Of a stretch of DNA of 64,000 bases, positions 18,278 through 26,746 are shown in pieces. The DNA comes from Desulfolutivibrio sulfoxidireducens. GTDB lineage: Bacteria; Desulfobacterota; Desulfovibrionia; Desulfovibrionales; Desulfovibrionaceae. The notes beneath the pieces are model-generated. The model saw only the letters and a program-made list of their open reading frames with translations. It searched no databases and had not been told where the DNA came from. Every line of letters starts with the position of its first letter. Positions within the stretch are counted from its first letter, which is position 1. Location: positions 3,508,001 through 3,572,000 of the forward strand of contig NZ_CP045508.1 in the NCBI RefSeq assembly GCF_013376475.1. The letters run 5' to 3'. The position numbers were made by a program, and so were the translations under genes.

Positions 18278-18574
18278 TCAGCGCGTGGAGGTGGTGGTCG
18301 TGGAGGTGGTGGTCGTGGCCGCCTGGTTGGCCGCTTCCTCGGCGGCGCTGATGGCCGCGTAGGCCGCTGTCAGGCAACTCGAATAGGACCTGTCGCAGGC
18401 GATCTGGCATTGCTGGCGTTTGACGAAATCGGATGTGCCCTGGCATTTCAGGATGCACTGGGTGGAGGCGGTGTTGCAGTCGCAGATCGGGCAGCCTGAA
18501 TCCAGGGCATGGGCCCAGCCCGCGCCGAGGGTCAGCCCGAAAAAGGCGGCTGTGAGGGCAAAGAGGTATTTCAT
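18278..18574 (-). CDS. Small exported Cys-rich protein with Thr/Ser tail
   Basis: A protein of 98 residues. The signal peptide MKYLFALTAAFFGLTLGAGW likely ends at AHA. The mature part has eight Cys in a CPxCDC...QC-x3-C...QC-x3-C...C pattern, suggesting disulfides or metal binding, and a low-complexity C-terminus AATTTTSTTTTSTR. I do not recognise the family. It may be a periplasmic or surface protein; the Thr/Ser tail could be a linker. A GAACCATCC-type leader gives only a weak ribosome site (AAGGATGG). Confidence 0.65.
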   Translation of the reverse strand: MKYLFALTAAFFGLTLGAGWAHALDSGCPICDCNTASTQCILKCQGTSDFVKRQQCQIACDRSYSSCLTAAYAAISAAEEAANQAATTTTSTTTTSTR

Positions 18575-18685
18575 GGACGAACCATCCTTGAGGTGGCGGG
18601 AATTCTCGCGATCCGCCCGCTTGGCGGCACATTGTAGGAAATGACGCCGTCCGTCAACCGCGTCGGAACAGGCGGATTTTCCCGG

Positions 18686-19600
18686 TTATTTCCCGCCTGG
18701 AACGGCCGTTTCGGCGGCTTGGCCGCCTGGCTCGGGCCTGGGGGACCGTGCGGCTGCCGCTGCGCCTTGCACGGCGGCCAGGGCCTCGGCGTTTCCCGGG
18801 TCCGCCTCCAGGGCCAGAAGCCACAGCCGCGCGGCATCGGTCCCGCGTCCGGCGACCTGGGCGGCCAGGGCCTCGTCGGCAAGGCTCCGGGACAGGCAGA
18901 ACCGGGCCTGGGCATGCCCCGGCTCCACGGCCAGGGCCTGCCGCCAGGCCGCCACAGCCAGTTCGCGTTGTCCGGTACGGGAGAACAACGTGCCGAGCAG
19001 GGTCAGGGCCTGGACGTCGGTAGGACGAAGCTCCAGGGTCGTTTCCAGTTCAAGCCGGGCGTTTTCCGGCATCCCGAGTCCCAGGTAGGCCACGCTCAGC
19101 AGGAAATGCAGTCCGGGATCGACGGAATCGGCCCGGGATGCGGCCGCGAACTGGTTCACGGCCCCGACCGCGTCGCCCGAAAGCAGAAGCCCGATGCCCA
19201 GCCAGGCCGAGGCCTGGGCGTTTTCCGGGTCCGCCTCGAGCATGGCCTGGAAATACCGATAGGCCTCGTCCCGGTCTCCCCGACGCAGGGCCAATATCCC
19301 CATCCACTTGAGGGCGAAGAGGTTGTCCGGCGAGACCGCGAGCACATGTGCGAAGCGTCCGGCCGCGCCGTCCAGGTCGCCGCGTTCGGCCAGGACCACG
19401 CCCAGCCGGCCGAGGGCGTATTCGTTGTCCGGGTCCTTTTTGAGAACGTCCAGGAAGCCCTGTTCGGCCCGGTCGTCCAATCCCTGGTAATAGGCGTCGG
19501 CCGCGAAAAAAAGCTCGTCCTCGAGGCTTGCCCCGCGGGCCGTCACGGCCACGGCGCAGCATACGACCGCCGCCAGGATCATCGTCATGACTTTGCTCAT
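18686..19600 (-). CDS. Exported TPR-repeat protein
   Basis: A protein of 304 residues. A signal peptide (MTMILAAVVCCAVAVTARGA, possibly a lipoprotein-like CC) is followed by about six tetratricopeptide repeats between residues 30 and 270 (for example ALGRLGVVLAERGDLDGAAG, ASAWLGIGLLLSGDAVGAVN) and an Ala/Pro-rich tail. TPR proteins are scaffolds for protein complexes; the partner is unknown. ATG 19600 precedes a second possible start at 19588. It is divergent from argJ with a 127-base gap. Confidence 0.8.
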   Translation of the reverse strand: MSKVMTMILAAVVCCAVAVTARGASLEDELFFAADAYYQGLDDRAEQGFLDVLKKDPDNEYALGRLGVVLAERGDLDGAAGRFAHVLAVSPDNLFALKWMGILALRRGDRDEAYRYFQAMLEADPENAQASAWLGIGLLLSGDAVGAVNQFAAASRADSVDPGLHFLLSVAYLGLGMPENARLELETTLELRPTDVQALTLLGTLFSRTGQRELAVAAWRQALAVEPGHAQARFCLSRSLADEALAAQVAGRGTDAARLWLLALEADPGNAEALAAVQGAAAAARSPRPEPGGQAAETAVPGGK

Positions 19601-19727
19601 GCCCGCCTTCTGGTCCGTGTCTGGGCCGGGTGTCAAGTCTCCCCCGGCATCTCCTCTCTCCGGGTCTGGCCTGCCCCGGAAAACTCGTATATGTTTCCCC
19701 CATCTCACTTCACGCAAAGGACAGCGC

Positions 19728-20927
19728 ATGGCCTCCGACATCGTACCCGTTCCCAAGGGATTTTCCTTTTCCGCGATCGACGCGGGGTTCAAGTATTCCG
19801 GCCGCGACGACCTGATGCTCATCGTCAGCGAGACCGAGGCCGCGGCCACCGGGGTGTTCACCCAGAATGCCTTCCAGGCCGCTCCGGTGCTGGTCGCCAA
19901 GGCAAACCTGGCCAAGGCCGGAGGCCGGGGCCGGGCCATCCTGGTCAACGCCGGGCAGGCCAACGCCTGCACGGGCGAGGACGGCATGGCCGCATGCCGC
20001 CAGACGCTGAAGCTGGTGGCCGAGTCCCTGGGCATGGCCCCGCGCGAGGTGCTTCCGGCCTCCACCGGGGTCATCGGGGCGCGCATGGACATGGAGAAAT
20101 GGGCGGCGGCCGTGCCGCGACTCGTGGACGGCCTTGGACAGGCCGGGCCGAGCCAGGCCGCCCGGGCCATCATGACCACGGACACCTTCCCCAAGCTGGC
20201 CTGGAGTTCCCTGTCCACGGCCTCGGGCGAGGTGCGGGTCCTGGGCATGGCCAAGGGTTCGGGCATGATCGCCCCGAACATGGCCACCATGATCGGGGTG
20301 CTTTTGTGCGACGCCGACGTGGGGTCGTTGTGGTGGCACGAGGCCGTGGCCGCCTGCGCGGACAAAAGCTTCAACTCCGTGACCGTGGACGGCGACACCA
20401 GCACCAACGACTGCGTGCTGGCCCTGGCCAACGGGGCCTCCCGGGTGAAGATCGATTCCGCCGAGGGCCGCCAGGATCTGTTGTCGGTCATGATGGAGGT
20501 CTGCCAGACCCTGGCCTACATGATCGTCCAGGACGCCGAGGGCGGCACCAAGATCATCCGCATCAAGGTCAAGGGGGCCAAAGACCACGCCCAGGCCGAG
20601 CTTGCGGCCCGGGCCGTGGGCCACTCCCCCCTGGTCAAGACGGCCATGTTCGGCGAGGACGCCAACTGGGGCCGTATCGTGTGCGCCATCGGCCGCAGCG
20701 GCGCGGAGTTCGATCCTGGCGAGGTCAGCGTCGCCGTGGGCGGCGTCCCGGTCTTCTCCAGAGGCATGCCCTCGGGGGGCGACCTGGACGGCCTGCTGGC
20801 CCCGCACATGCGTCGGGGGGAGATCCCCGTGGACATCGAGCTTGGCGACGGCCCTGGCCGCTATGTGCTCCTGGCCTCGGATTTGAGCTACGACTACGTG
20901 AAGATCAACGCGGACTACCGCTCGTGA
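19728..20927 (+). CDS. argJ: Glutamate N-acetyltransferase / amino-acid acetyltransferase
   Basis: An ArgJ of 399 residues, of usual length. The autocleavage site is GMIAPNMATM with Thr187 as nucleophile; the STGVIG and AIMTTDTFPK motifs are present. ArgJ transfers the acetyl group from N-acetylornithine to glutamate in arginine synthesis; whether this one also uses acetyl-CoA cannot be told. AAAGGA precedes ATG 19728. No other arg gene is in the window. Its TGA overlaps the GTG start of the next gene (GTGA). Confidence 0.96.
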   Translation: MASDIVPVPKGFSFSAIDAGFKYSGRDDLMLIVSETEAAATGVFTQNAFQAAPVLVAKANLAKAGGRGRAILVNAGQANACTGEDGMAACRQTLKLVAESLGMAPREVLPASTGVIGARMDMEKWAAAVPRLVDGLGQAGPSQAARAIMTTDTFPKLAWSSLSTASGEVRVLGMAKGSGMIAPNMATMIGVLLCDADVGSLWWHEAVAACADKSFNSVTVDGDTSTNDCVLALANGASRVKIDSAEGRQDLLSVMMEVCQTLAYMIVQDAEGGTKIIRIKVKGAKDHAQAELAARAVGHSPLVKTAMFGEDANWGRIVCAIGRSGAEFDPGEVSVAVGGVPVFSRGMPSGGDLDGLLAPHMRRGEIPVDIELGDGPGRYVLLASDLSYDYVKINADYRS

Positions 20928-21559
20928 AAAATCCCGAGACGCCGGCGGCCGGCTCCTTCGACATGACCGACCGGGACCGCCTGACCCGGCTGGCGGATTT
21001 TTTGTTCGAGGTGGGCATGCTGCGCAAGACCCCGCGCACGGGCTACCAGTTTCTGGGCTCGGGCGCGGAAAACGTGGCCGAACACTCGTTTCGCACGGCG
21101 GTCATCGGCTTCGTGCTGGCCGAGATGCGCGGCGCCGACCCCCTGCGGACCATGGCGTTGTGCCTGTTTCACGACCTGCACGAGGCCCGGACCGGCGATT
21201 TCAACTACGTCAACAAGCTCTACAACACCTGCGATTGCAAACGGGCCCTGACCGACGCGCTGACAGGCACCGGGCTTCGCGAAAAAATCCTGGATACGTG
21301 GGAGGAACTGGAGCAAAGCCAGTCCCCCGAGGCCATCCTGGCCCACGACGCGGACCAACTCGACCTCATCGTCAACCTCAAGGAGGAGTTGGACCTGGGC
21401 AACCGCTACGCGGCCAAATGGCTCGACTGCTCCCTTGAGCGTCTGCGGACCGACGAGGCCCGCTCCCTGGCCAGGACGGTCATGGAGACCGACCACACCG
21501 ACTGGTGGTTCCAGGGTCCCGACCGGCTGTGGTGGAGCAAAAAAAACGGCACGGAGTAG
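20924..21559 (+). CDS. HD-domain hydrolase (YfbR/HDDC2-like)
   Basis: A protein of 211 residues if the GTG at 20924, overlapping the argJ stop, is used; ATG 20963 is the alternative (198 residues). HD motifs: AEHSFRTA, LFHDLHEARTGD and AHDADQLD. This family includes 5'-deoxynucleotidases that hydrolyse dNMPs with divalent metals. The overlap implies translational coupling to argJ, but no metabolic link is evident. The next gene follows 2 bases later. Confidence 0.85.
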   Translation: MKNPETPAAGSFDMTDRDRLTRLADFLFEVGMLRKTPRTGYQFLGSGAENVAEHSFRTAVIGFVLAEMRGADPLRTMALCLFHDLHEARTGDFNYVNKLYNTCDCKRALTDALTGTGLREKILDTWEELEQSQSPEAILAHDADQLDLIVNLKEELDLGNRYAAKWLDCSLERLRTDEARSLARTVMETDHTDWWFQGPDRLWWSKKNGTE

Positions 21560-21561
21560 CC

Positions 21562-22029
21562 ATGCGCGTCGCACTGGTCTCGGACACCCACATAAGCGCC
21601 CCCACGGACTGGCTCGAACGCGCCTACGCCGCCCACCTGGCCCCGGCCGATCTGCTCATCCACTGCGGGGACATGACCGGCCGCGCGGCCTGGTCCTTTT
21701 TTCTGCAACACCCCAATTTCCATTGCGTCCAGGGCAACATGGACGCATGGGACCTGGCCGAGGACCTGCCCGCCCGTCTGGATCTCGAAATTTCCGGCCT
21801 GCGCGTGGCCGTGTGCCACGGCTGGGGCTTCAAGGCCGGGCTCTCCAGACGCCTCTACGACGCCTTCGGTCCGGACTACGACATCATCTTCTTCGGGCAC
21901 ACCCACGCCCGCGAGGACACCCAATACGGGAAGACCCGGTGCATCAACCCCGGCAGCCTGCGCGAGGGCAGCCTGGCCCTGGTGACCCTGGACGACGGCC
22001 GGATCTCCACAGAATTCGTGTCCCTTTAA
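21562..22029 (+). CDS. YfcE/MJ0936-type metallophosphoesterase
   Basis: A protein of 155 residues with all calcineurin-like motifs: SDTHIS, GDMTGR, QGNMD (the GNxD/H position), CHGWG and GHTHARED. Members hydrolyse phosphodiesters with two metal ions; physiological substrates are mostly unknown. It begins 2 bases after the HD gene stop with GGAG inside that gene, so argJ, the HD gene and this gene probably form one operon. Confidence 0.9.
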   Translation: MRVALVSDTHISAPTDWLERAYAAHLAPADLLIHCGDMTGRAAWSFFLQHPNFHCVQGNMDAWDLAEDLPARLDLEISGLRVAVCHGWGFKAGLSRRLYDAFGPDYDIIFFGHTHAREDTQYGKTRCINPGSLREGSLALVTLDDGRISTEFVSL

Positions 22030-22065
22030 AACCGCGGGAGCTATCGGGGCTGGCGCCCCGAACCC

Positions 22066-22163
22066 CGCCCGGGGGGAATCATTCCCCCCGGACCCCTTGA
22101 CTCCCGGGACGGCTCGCCCGTTTTCCGATGCGTTGCATCGGAAAACGGGCGAGCCGTCCCGGG
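22066..22163. repeat. Two-hairpin intergenic repeat, copy A
   Basis: A palindrome CCGGGGGGAATCATTCCCCCCGG-like core (22069-22091) is followed by a perfect 29-bp-arm hairpin (22103-22131 with 22135-22163, loop GTT). An inverted copy with the same core and a different-sequence long hairpin lies at 63018-63110. It separates convergent genes. It is probably a dispersed repetitive element. Confidence 0.75.
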
Positions 22164-22278
22164 CGATCACGGAGAACGAGGCGAGACATGTCCGCCGGAC
22201 AGGCCAGGCGAACCGCGCAAAACTGGTACGCCCGCGTAGGGGCGAGGGAAGGGACGAGGCCTCCGCCTCACTTCCGAT

Positions 22279-24219
22279 CTACTGGACCGCGTCGGCGTCG
22301 CCGCCGGGACGCGGGCCGAGGATTTCGGCATTGACCATTTCGATCTTGGCCTCTTCCTGAATGGTGGTCAGGTAGGCGCGAAAAAGTTCGCTTTGCTTGG
22401 ACTGGAGCAGGGACTGCATCCACTTGTCCTTGTCGGCGTTCCAGGCCGCGGGATCAGGCGCGATGCGTTTCTCGGGCCGGGCCAGAACATAGCCGTCGGA
22501 CACGGCAAAGACCTGGGGCATCCAGTCGGTGGTTTTCTGGTCAAACGCGGCCTTGGCCAGGGGCGGCACCATGCCCAGCCCCGGGATGAATCCCTGACGG
22601 GTAAACGGCTGGGAGAGGACGACGTTGGCCTTGTATTCGGCCAGGACCTTGGCCACGCCCTCAGGGGTCTTCATCTCCGAGGCGGCGGCCTCGGCCTTTT
22701 CCTTGGCCCGCTTGAGGGCCTCCTTCTCCACGAGTTCGACCACGATACGGTCCTTGACGTCTTCCAGGGGGGCCACAGCGGCCGGCTTGGCCTCCAGGAC
22801 CTTGGCCACGAGGAAGCCGTCCTCGGTGGTCAGGGGGGTGTCCGTGGTTTTTCCCTGGGCCAGCGCGAAAAGGGTCTCCAGGGCCTGCGGGGCGAGCTTG
22901 AGATTCACGGGCGGCTGGTCCTTGGCAAAAAGCTGGGTCTGGCCCATGGCCAGGCCCTCGTCCTCGGCGGCCTTGGCCAATTCGATTCCGGCCACAACCT
23001 TGTCCTGCACCGTGTCCATGACCTTGGTCAGCCTGTCGGCGGCGCGTTCCTCGGCCAGCACGGACTTGACCTCGTCCTTGACCTCGTCAAGAGGCGCGGT
23101 CCCGGCGGGCCGCTTGTCGCGCACCTCCATCACGTGCAGCCCGATGGTGGTGCGGATGGGATCGCCAACCTTGCCCTTGTCCAGGGAGAAGGCCGCATCC
23201 TCGAAGGATTTGAATTCCTTGGGCAGGGCGCCGCGCGAAAGCCAGGCATAGTCCTCGCCCATGACGGCGTCTTCCTCCGTAGGATTTTTGGGCAGCAGGG
23301 ATGCGAAATCCTCGCCCTTTCTCAGACGTTCGGCCAGACCGGCCAGCTTTTCCTCGGCGGCCTTGACCTCGGCCTCGGGGGCGTTGGGGGCCACCATGAC
23401 CAGCAGATGGCGGACCTCGACGGATTCGGGCCTCTCGAAGGCCTTGGTGTTGGCCTTGTAATAGGCCTCGATGTCCGTATCGGACACCTCGTCGGGCTTG
23501 GCCAGGGTCTGGGGGGACAGGTCGAGATATTCGATCCTGATCTGGGCCGGGGTCTTGAACTTGTCGGCATTGGCCTCGTAATAGGCCTTGATCGCGTCGT
23601 CCGGGGGGGTGATGCCCTGGGAGAAGGCGTCGGTCAGGAAGGGGATGTATTCGATGACCGCCTGCTCGCGGCTGAACTCGTAGAGTCCCCGGGCCTCGGC
23701 CTCGGTGGCCTGGGCGGGCAGGGTGATGTAGCCGCCGAGCTTTTCCAGGGTCAGGGTCTTGCGCATGTCGGCCTCGAACTCGGCGGTATTGAGCCCATTG
23801 GCCTTGAGCAAAACCTCATATTTCTGGGCGTCGAACTTGCCCTTCTCGTCGGCGAAGGCCGGCACGCGGGCGATCTCCCGGCGCAGTTCCACGTCGGACA
23901 CCGAGATGTTCAGCTTGGCGGCCTGGCCGGCCAGGATGGTCTGGGTCAGCATCTGGCTGAAGACCTGCCAGCGAAAGCCTCCCTCGACCAGTTCCTTGTC
24001 GGTGATGTTCGGATTCTGATTGTGCGCCAGGCGCAGGTTCTCCTCGAAGGTCTTCTCGAAATCCTTGACCAGGAGAGGACGGCCGTTCACATAGGCCACC
24101 ACCGAGGCGGTATCGGCGCCGAAGTTGCCGACGCCCCAAAAGACGAAGACCACGATGATCAGGCCGAAAATGATTTTAACGCCCCAGGATTGGGCGTTTT
24201 TGCGCAGGACATCGAGCAT
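22279..24219 (-). CDS. PpiD/SurA-type membrane-anchored peptidyl-prolyl isomerase
   Basis: A protein of 646 residues. An N-terminal transmembrane anchor (IIFGLIIVVFVFWGVGNFG, about 15-34) precedes a SurA-N-like chaperone region, a parvulin domain (about 270-370, VEVRHLLVMVAP ... TIGLHVMEVRDKRP), and a second, degenerate parvulin-like region. It should sit in the inner membrane facing the periplasm and help fold proteins leaving the Sec channel. AAGGAGAAACCC precedes ATG 24219, and sequence upstream of it in frame is not protein-like. Confidence 0.9.
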   Translation of the reverse strand: MLDVLRKNAQSWGVKIIFGLIIVVFVFWGVGNFGADTASVVAYVNGRPLLVKDFEKTFEENLRLAHNQNPNITDKELVEGGFRWQVFSQMLTQTILAGQAAKLNISVSDVELRREIARVPAFADEKGKFDAQKYEVLLKANGLNTAEFEADMRKTLTLEKLGGYITLPAQATEAEARGLYEFSREQAVIEYIPFLTDAFSQGITPPDDAIKAYYEANADKFKTPAQIRIEYLDLSPQTLAKPDEVSDTDIEAYYKANTKAFERPESVEVRHLLVMVAPNAPEAEVKAAEEKLAGLAERLRKGEDFASLLPKNPTEEDAVMGEDYAWLSRGALPKEFKSFEDAAFSLDKGKVGDPIRTTIGLHVMEVRDKRPAGTAPLDEVKDEVKSVLAEERAADRLTKVMDTVQDKVVAGIELAKAAEDEGLAMGQTQLFAKDQPPVNLKLAPQALETLFALAQGKTTDTPLTTEDGFLVAKVLEAKPAAVAPLEDVKDRIVVELVEKEALKRAKEKAEAAASEMKTPEGVAKVLAEYKANVVLSQPFTRQGFIPGLGMVPPLAKAAFDQKTTDWMPQVFAVSDGYVLARPEKRIAPDPAAWNADKDKWMQSLLQSKQSELFRAYLTTIQEEAKIEMVNAEILGPRPGGDADAVQ

Positions 24220-24434
24220 GGGTTTCTCCTTGGGAAACGCTTGCGGCAAAAAGACACGTCGAAACCCGCGTCTTTCACTCGCCTGACGAAAAAAACACGA
24301 CACGCCCCCGCGGGCCACTCCGGGACCGACCCCCTGGAGACGGCGCGGCGGGTGCGTTTGCCGCGTGAAAGACCGAACCGCCCGCCTCGCCGCCCGGCGG
24401 TCGGGAGGTTCCATGGCAAGGCGTGGCCAGTCGC

Positions 24435-26348
24435 CTACCGCTTGACGGTATTGAGCAGGCCGCCCGACAAAATAATGTCCAGTTCCTTCCGGGTCAAATC
24501 ATTTGTGACCATGACCGGTTTCCCGCCCTCGACAGCCACGGCCACAGGCTCGCCCGGACGGATGTCGGCCGCGGGGATGGCCAGTCTCGCGCCCTGGTCA
24601 ATGCGGTCATAGTCGGCCTTGTCGACCAGAAGAAGCGGCAGGATGCCGAAGTTGACCAGGTTGGCCCGGTGGATGCGGGCCAACGACTTGGCGATGACCG
24701 CCTTGACCCCCAGGTGCCTCGGCCCCAGGGCGGCGTGCTCGCGGCTCGAGCCCTGGCCATAGTTCTCGCCGGCCAGGATCACGCCCTGGCCCAGTTCCTT
24801 GATCCGGGGCACGAAGTCCTGGTCCACCCTGCTGAACACAAACTCGCTGATGGCCGGGATGTTCGACCGTAACGCCGTGATCTGGGCCCCGGCCGGCAGG
24901 ATGTGGTCCGTGGTGATGTCGTCGCCGACCTTCAAGGCCACGGCGGCCGAGACCACCCCGGGCATGGCCGAAAACCGCTCCAGGGCCTTGATGTTCGGGC
25001 CGCGCACGATGTCCACGGACGAACCGTCGGCGCACGGGAAGATGAAATGGTGGCGGATGCTCGGCACGGTCTCGGGCAACTCCACCCTGGCCGGGGCCTG
25101 GCCCCAGGTGGCCGGGTCGGTGAAGGCCCCATTGAGGGCGGCCATGGCCGCGGTCTGGGGGCTGACCAGATAGACCTTGGCGTCCTGGGTGCCGCTTCGG
25201 CCCTCGAAGTTGCGGTTGAACGTGCGCGCGCTGACCCCGCCGGAAGTGGGCGAGCCGCCCATGCCGATGCACGGACCGCAGGTACACTCGAGAAGACGCG
25301 CGCCGCTCTCCAGGATGTGGGCCAGAAGGCCTTCGCTGGCCAGCATGGACAGCACCTGCTTGGACCCGGGTGAGACCAGAAGATCGGTCTCGGGATGCAC
25401 GCGCCTGCCCCTGAGCATGAGGGCCACGGTCTTGAGGTCGGCATAGGACGAGTTGGTGCATGAGCCGATGGCCGCCTGATTCACCTTCATGCCGTCCAGG
25501 GCCTTGATGGTCGTCATGCGGTCGGGCATGTGCGGCGCGGCGGCCAGGGGGACCAGGGCCGACAGGTCGATTGTGACCTCATCGTCGTAGTCGGCCCCCG
25601 CGTCGGCCACAAGCTCGGTGAAGTCGCCGGGCCGGCCCATGCGGGCGAGAAAATCCTTGGTCACGGCGTCGGCCGGGAAGATCGAGGTGGTGGCCCCGAG
25701 CTCCGCGCCCATGTTGGTGATCACCGCGCGTTCGGGCACGGACAGGGTGGCCACGCCCGGGCCGGCGTATTCCATGACCTTGCCCACGCCGCCCTTGACC
25801 GTGAGAAGCCCCAAAAGGTGCAGGATGACGTCCTTGGCCGTGGCCCAGCCGGTAAGCGCGCCGTCGAGCCAGACGCGCACGACCTTGGGCATGGGCAGGA
25901 AATAGGGCTGTCCGGCCATGGCCAGGGCCACGGACAGGCCTCCGGCGCCCATGGCCAGGGAGCCGATGCCGCCGGCCGTGGGGGTGTGGCTGTCCGAACC
26001 GACCAGGGTCCTGCCGGGCCGGGCGAAATTCTCCAGGTGCAACTGGTGGCAGATGCCGGTGCCCGGGGGGGAATAGATGATGCCGTAGCGGGCGGCCACG
26101 GTGCGCAGGTACTGGTGGTCGTCGGGGTTTCTGAAGCCCATCTGGAGGGTGTTGTGGTCCACGTAGCTCACGGAAAGCTCGGTGGCCACGCGGTCGATGC
26201 CGATGGCCTCGAACTGGAGGTAGGCCATGGTGCCGGTGGCGTCCTGGGTCAGGGTCTGATCGATCCGAAGGCCGATTTCGCCGCCGGGGGTCATCTCGCC
26301 GCTTACAAGGTGCGCGGCGATGATCTTTCTGGTGATATTTTGGGGCAT
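24435..26348 (-). CDS. Aconitate hydratase (Aquifex-type)
   Basis: A protein of 637 residues. Cluster cysteines are in GSCTNSS and ECTCGPCIGMGG; other aconitase motifs include GSDSHTPTAGGIG and ENYGQGSSREHAALGPRHLG. Length and sequence fit the short aconitase group found in anaerobes rather than AcnA or AcnB of E. coli. It interconverts citrate and isocitrate with a [4Fe-4S] cluster in the cytosol. It lies downstream of nothing obviously related; the ppiD-like gene follows after 215 bases on the same strand. Confidence 0.93.
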   Translation of the reverse strand: MPQNITRKIIAAHLVSGEMTPGGEIGLRIDQTLTQDATGTMAYLQFEAIGIDRVATELSVSYVDHNTLQMGFRNPDDHQYLRTVAARYGIIYSPPGTGICHQLHLENFARPGRTLVGSDSHTPTAGGIGSLAMGAGGLSVALAMAGQPYFLPMPKVVRVWLDGALTGWATAKDVILHLLGLLTVKGGVGKVMEYAGPGVATLSVPERAVITNMGAELGATTSIFPADAVTKDFLARMGRPGDFTELVADAGADYDDEVTIDLSALVPLAAAPHMPDRMTTIKALDGMKVNQAAIGSCTNSSYADLKTVALMLRGRRVHPETDLLVSPGSKQVLSMLASEGLLAHILESGARLLECTCGPCIGMGGSPTSGGVSARTFNRNFEGRSGTQDAKVYLVSPQTAAMAALNGAFTDPATWGQAPARVELPETVPSIRHHFIFPCADGSSVDIVRGPNIKALERFSAMPGVVSAAVALKVGDDITTDHILPAGAQITALRSNIPAISEFVFSRVDQDFVPRIKELGQGVILAGENYGQGSSREHAALGPRHLGVKAVIAKSLARIHRANLVNFGILPLLLVDKADYDRIDQGARLAIPAADIRPGEPVAVAVEGGKPVMVTNDLTRKELDIILSGGLLNTVKR

Positions 26349-26545
26349 TGTCGCGGTCCTCGCTGGTGGGGTAAAATGGGCGTCCGGACTGCTTGCCCGC
26401 GCGGACGGGGGAAGTCAAGGGGGCGGAAGGGGTCGACGGGTTGCAGGCAGGGGCGGCGGCCTCCGACGGGCTCTTTGTAGGCCCATTCTCGGCCGCCGCC
26501 CAACTCGGTTTGGCAGCCCCGTTGGCTGGGGGAAAAACAACCGAA

Positions 26546-26664
26546 GTGTCACCTATGTACCCGGTTTAAAGTGTTACCCATGTACCCGGTTTAAAGTGTT
26601 ACCCATGTACCCGGTTTAAAGTGTTACCCTTGTACCCGGTTTAGTATTACCCATGTACCCGGTT
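26546..26664. repeat. Tandem 25-bp repeats, about 4.8 copies (orphan element end?)
   Basis: Units of 25 bp begin GTGTTACCC and end CCCGGTTTAAA; copies start at 26546, 26571, 26596 and 26621 (23 bp), with a partial fifth from 26644. They are contiguous, so this is not a CRISPR. Similar tandem ACCYATGTxxCCGG repeats mark the ends of some IS21/IS481-like elements (recalled, not searched). No transposase is present. Apart from this tract, 26349-26746 holds no gene I can see. Confidence 0.75.
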
Positions 26665-26746
26665 GCACAAACGGGCGCCCCCCTGAAGTCGTCGCTGTTT
26701 GATGGAACCGAATGAATGCTGTCTATTTTACTACTATTTCGAATAG

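Noticed and set aside
18641-20920. A very long plus-strand frame reaching to 21559.
   Set aside because: Only the last 211 residues (HD protein) are protein-like; the rest is an Arg/Gly/Pro-rich shadow of the TPR and argJ genes.
22103-22163. tRNA or terminator.
   Set aside because: No tRNA arms, no T-tract; it is a perfect hairpin that recurs as a dispersed element.
22393-24612. A 739-codon plus-strand frame opposite ppiD.
   Set aside because: His/Gly/Leu-rich antisense shadow without motifs or a start signal.
26546-26664. CRISPR-like array.
   Set aside because: Repeats abut one another with no spacers, so this is a simple tandem repeat.
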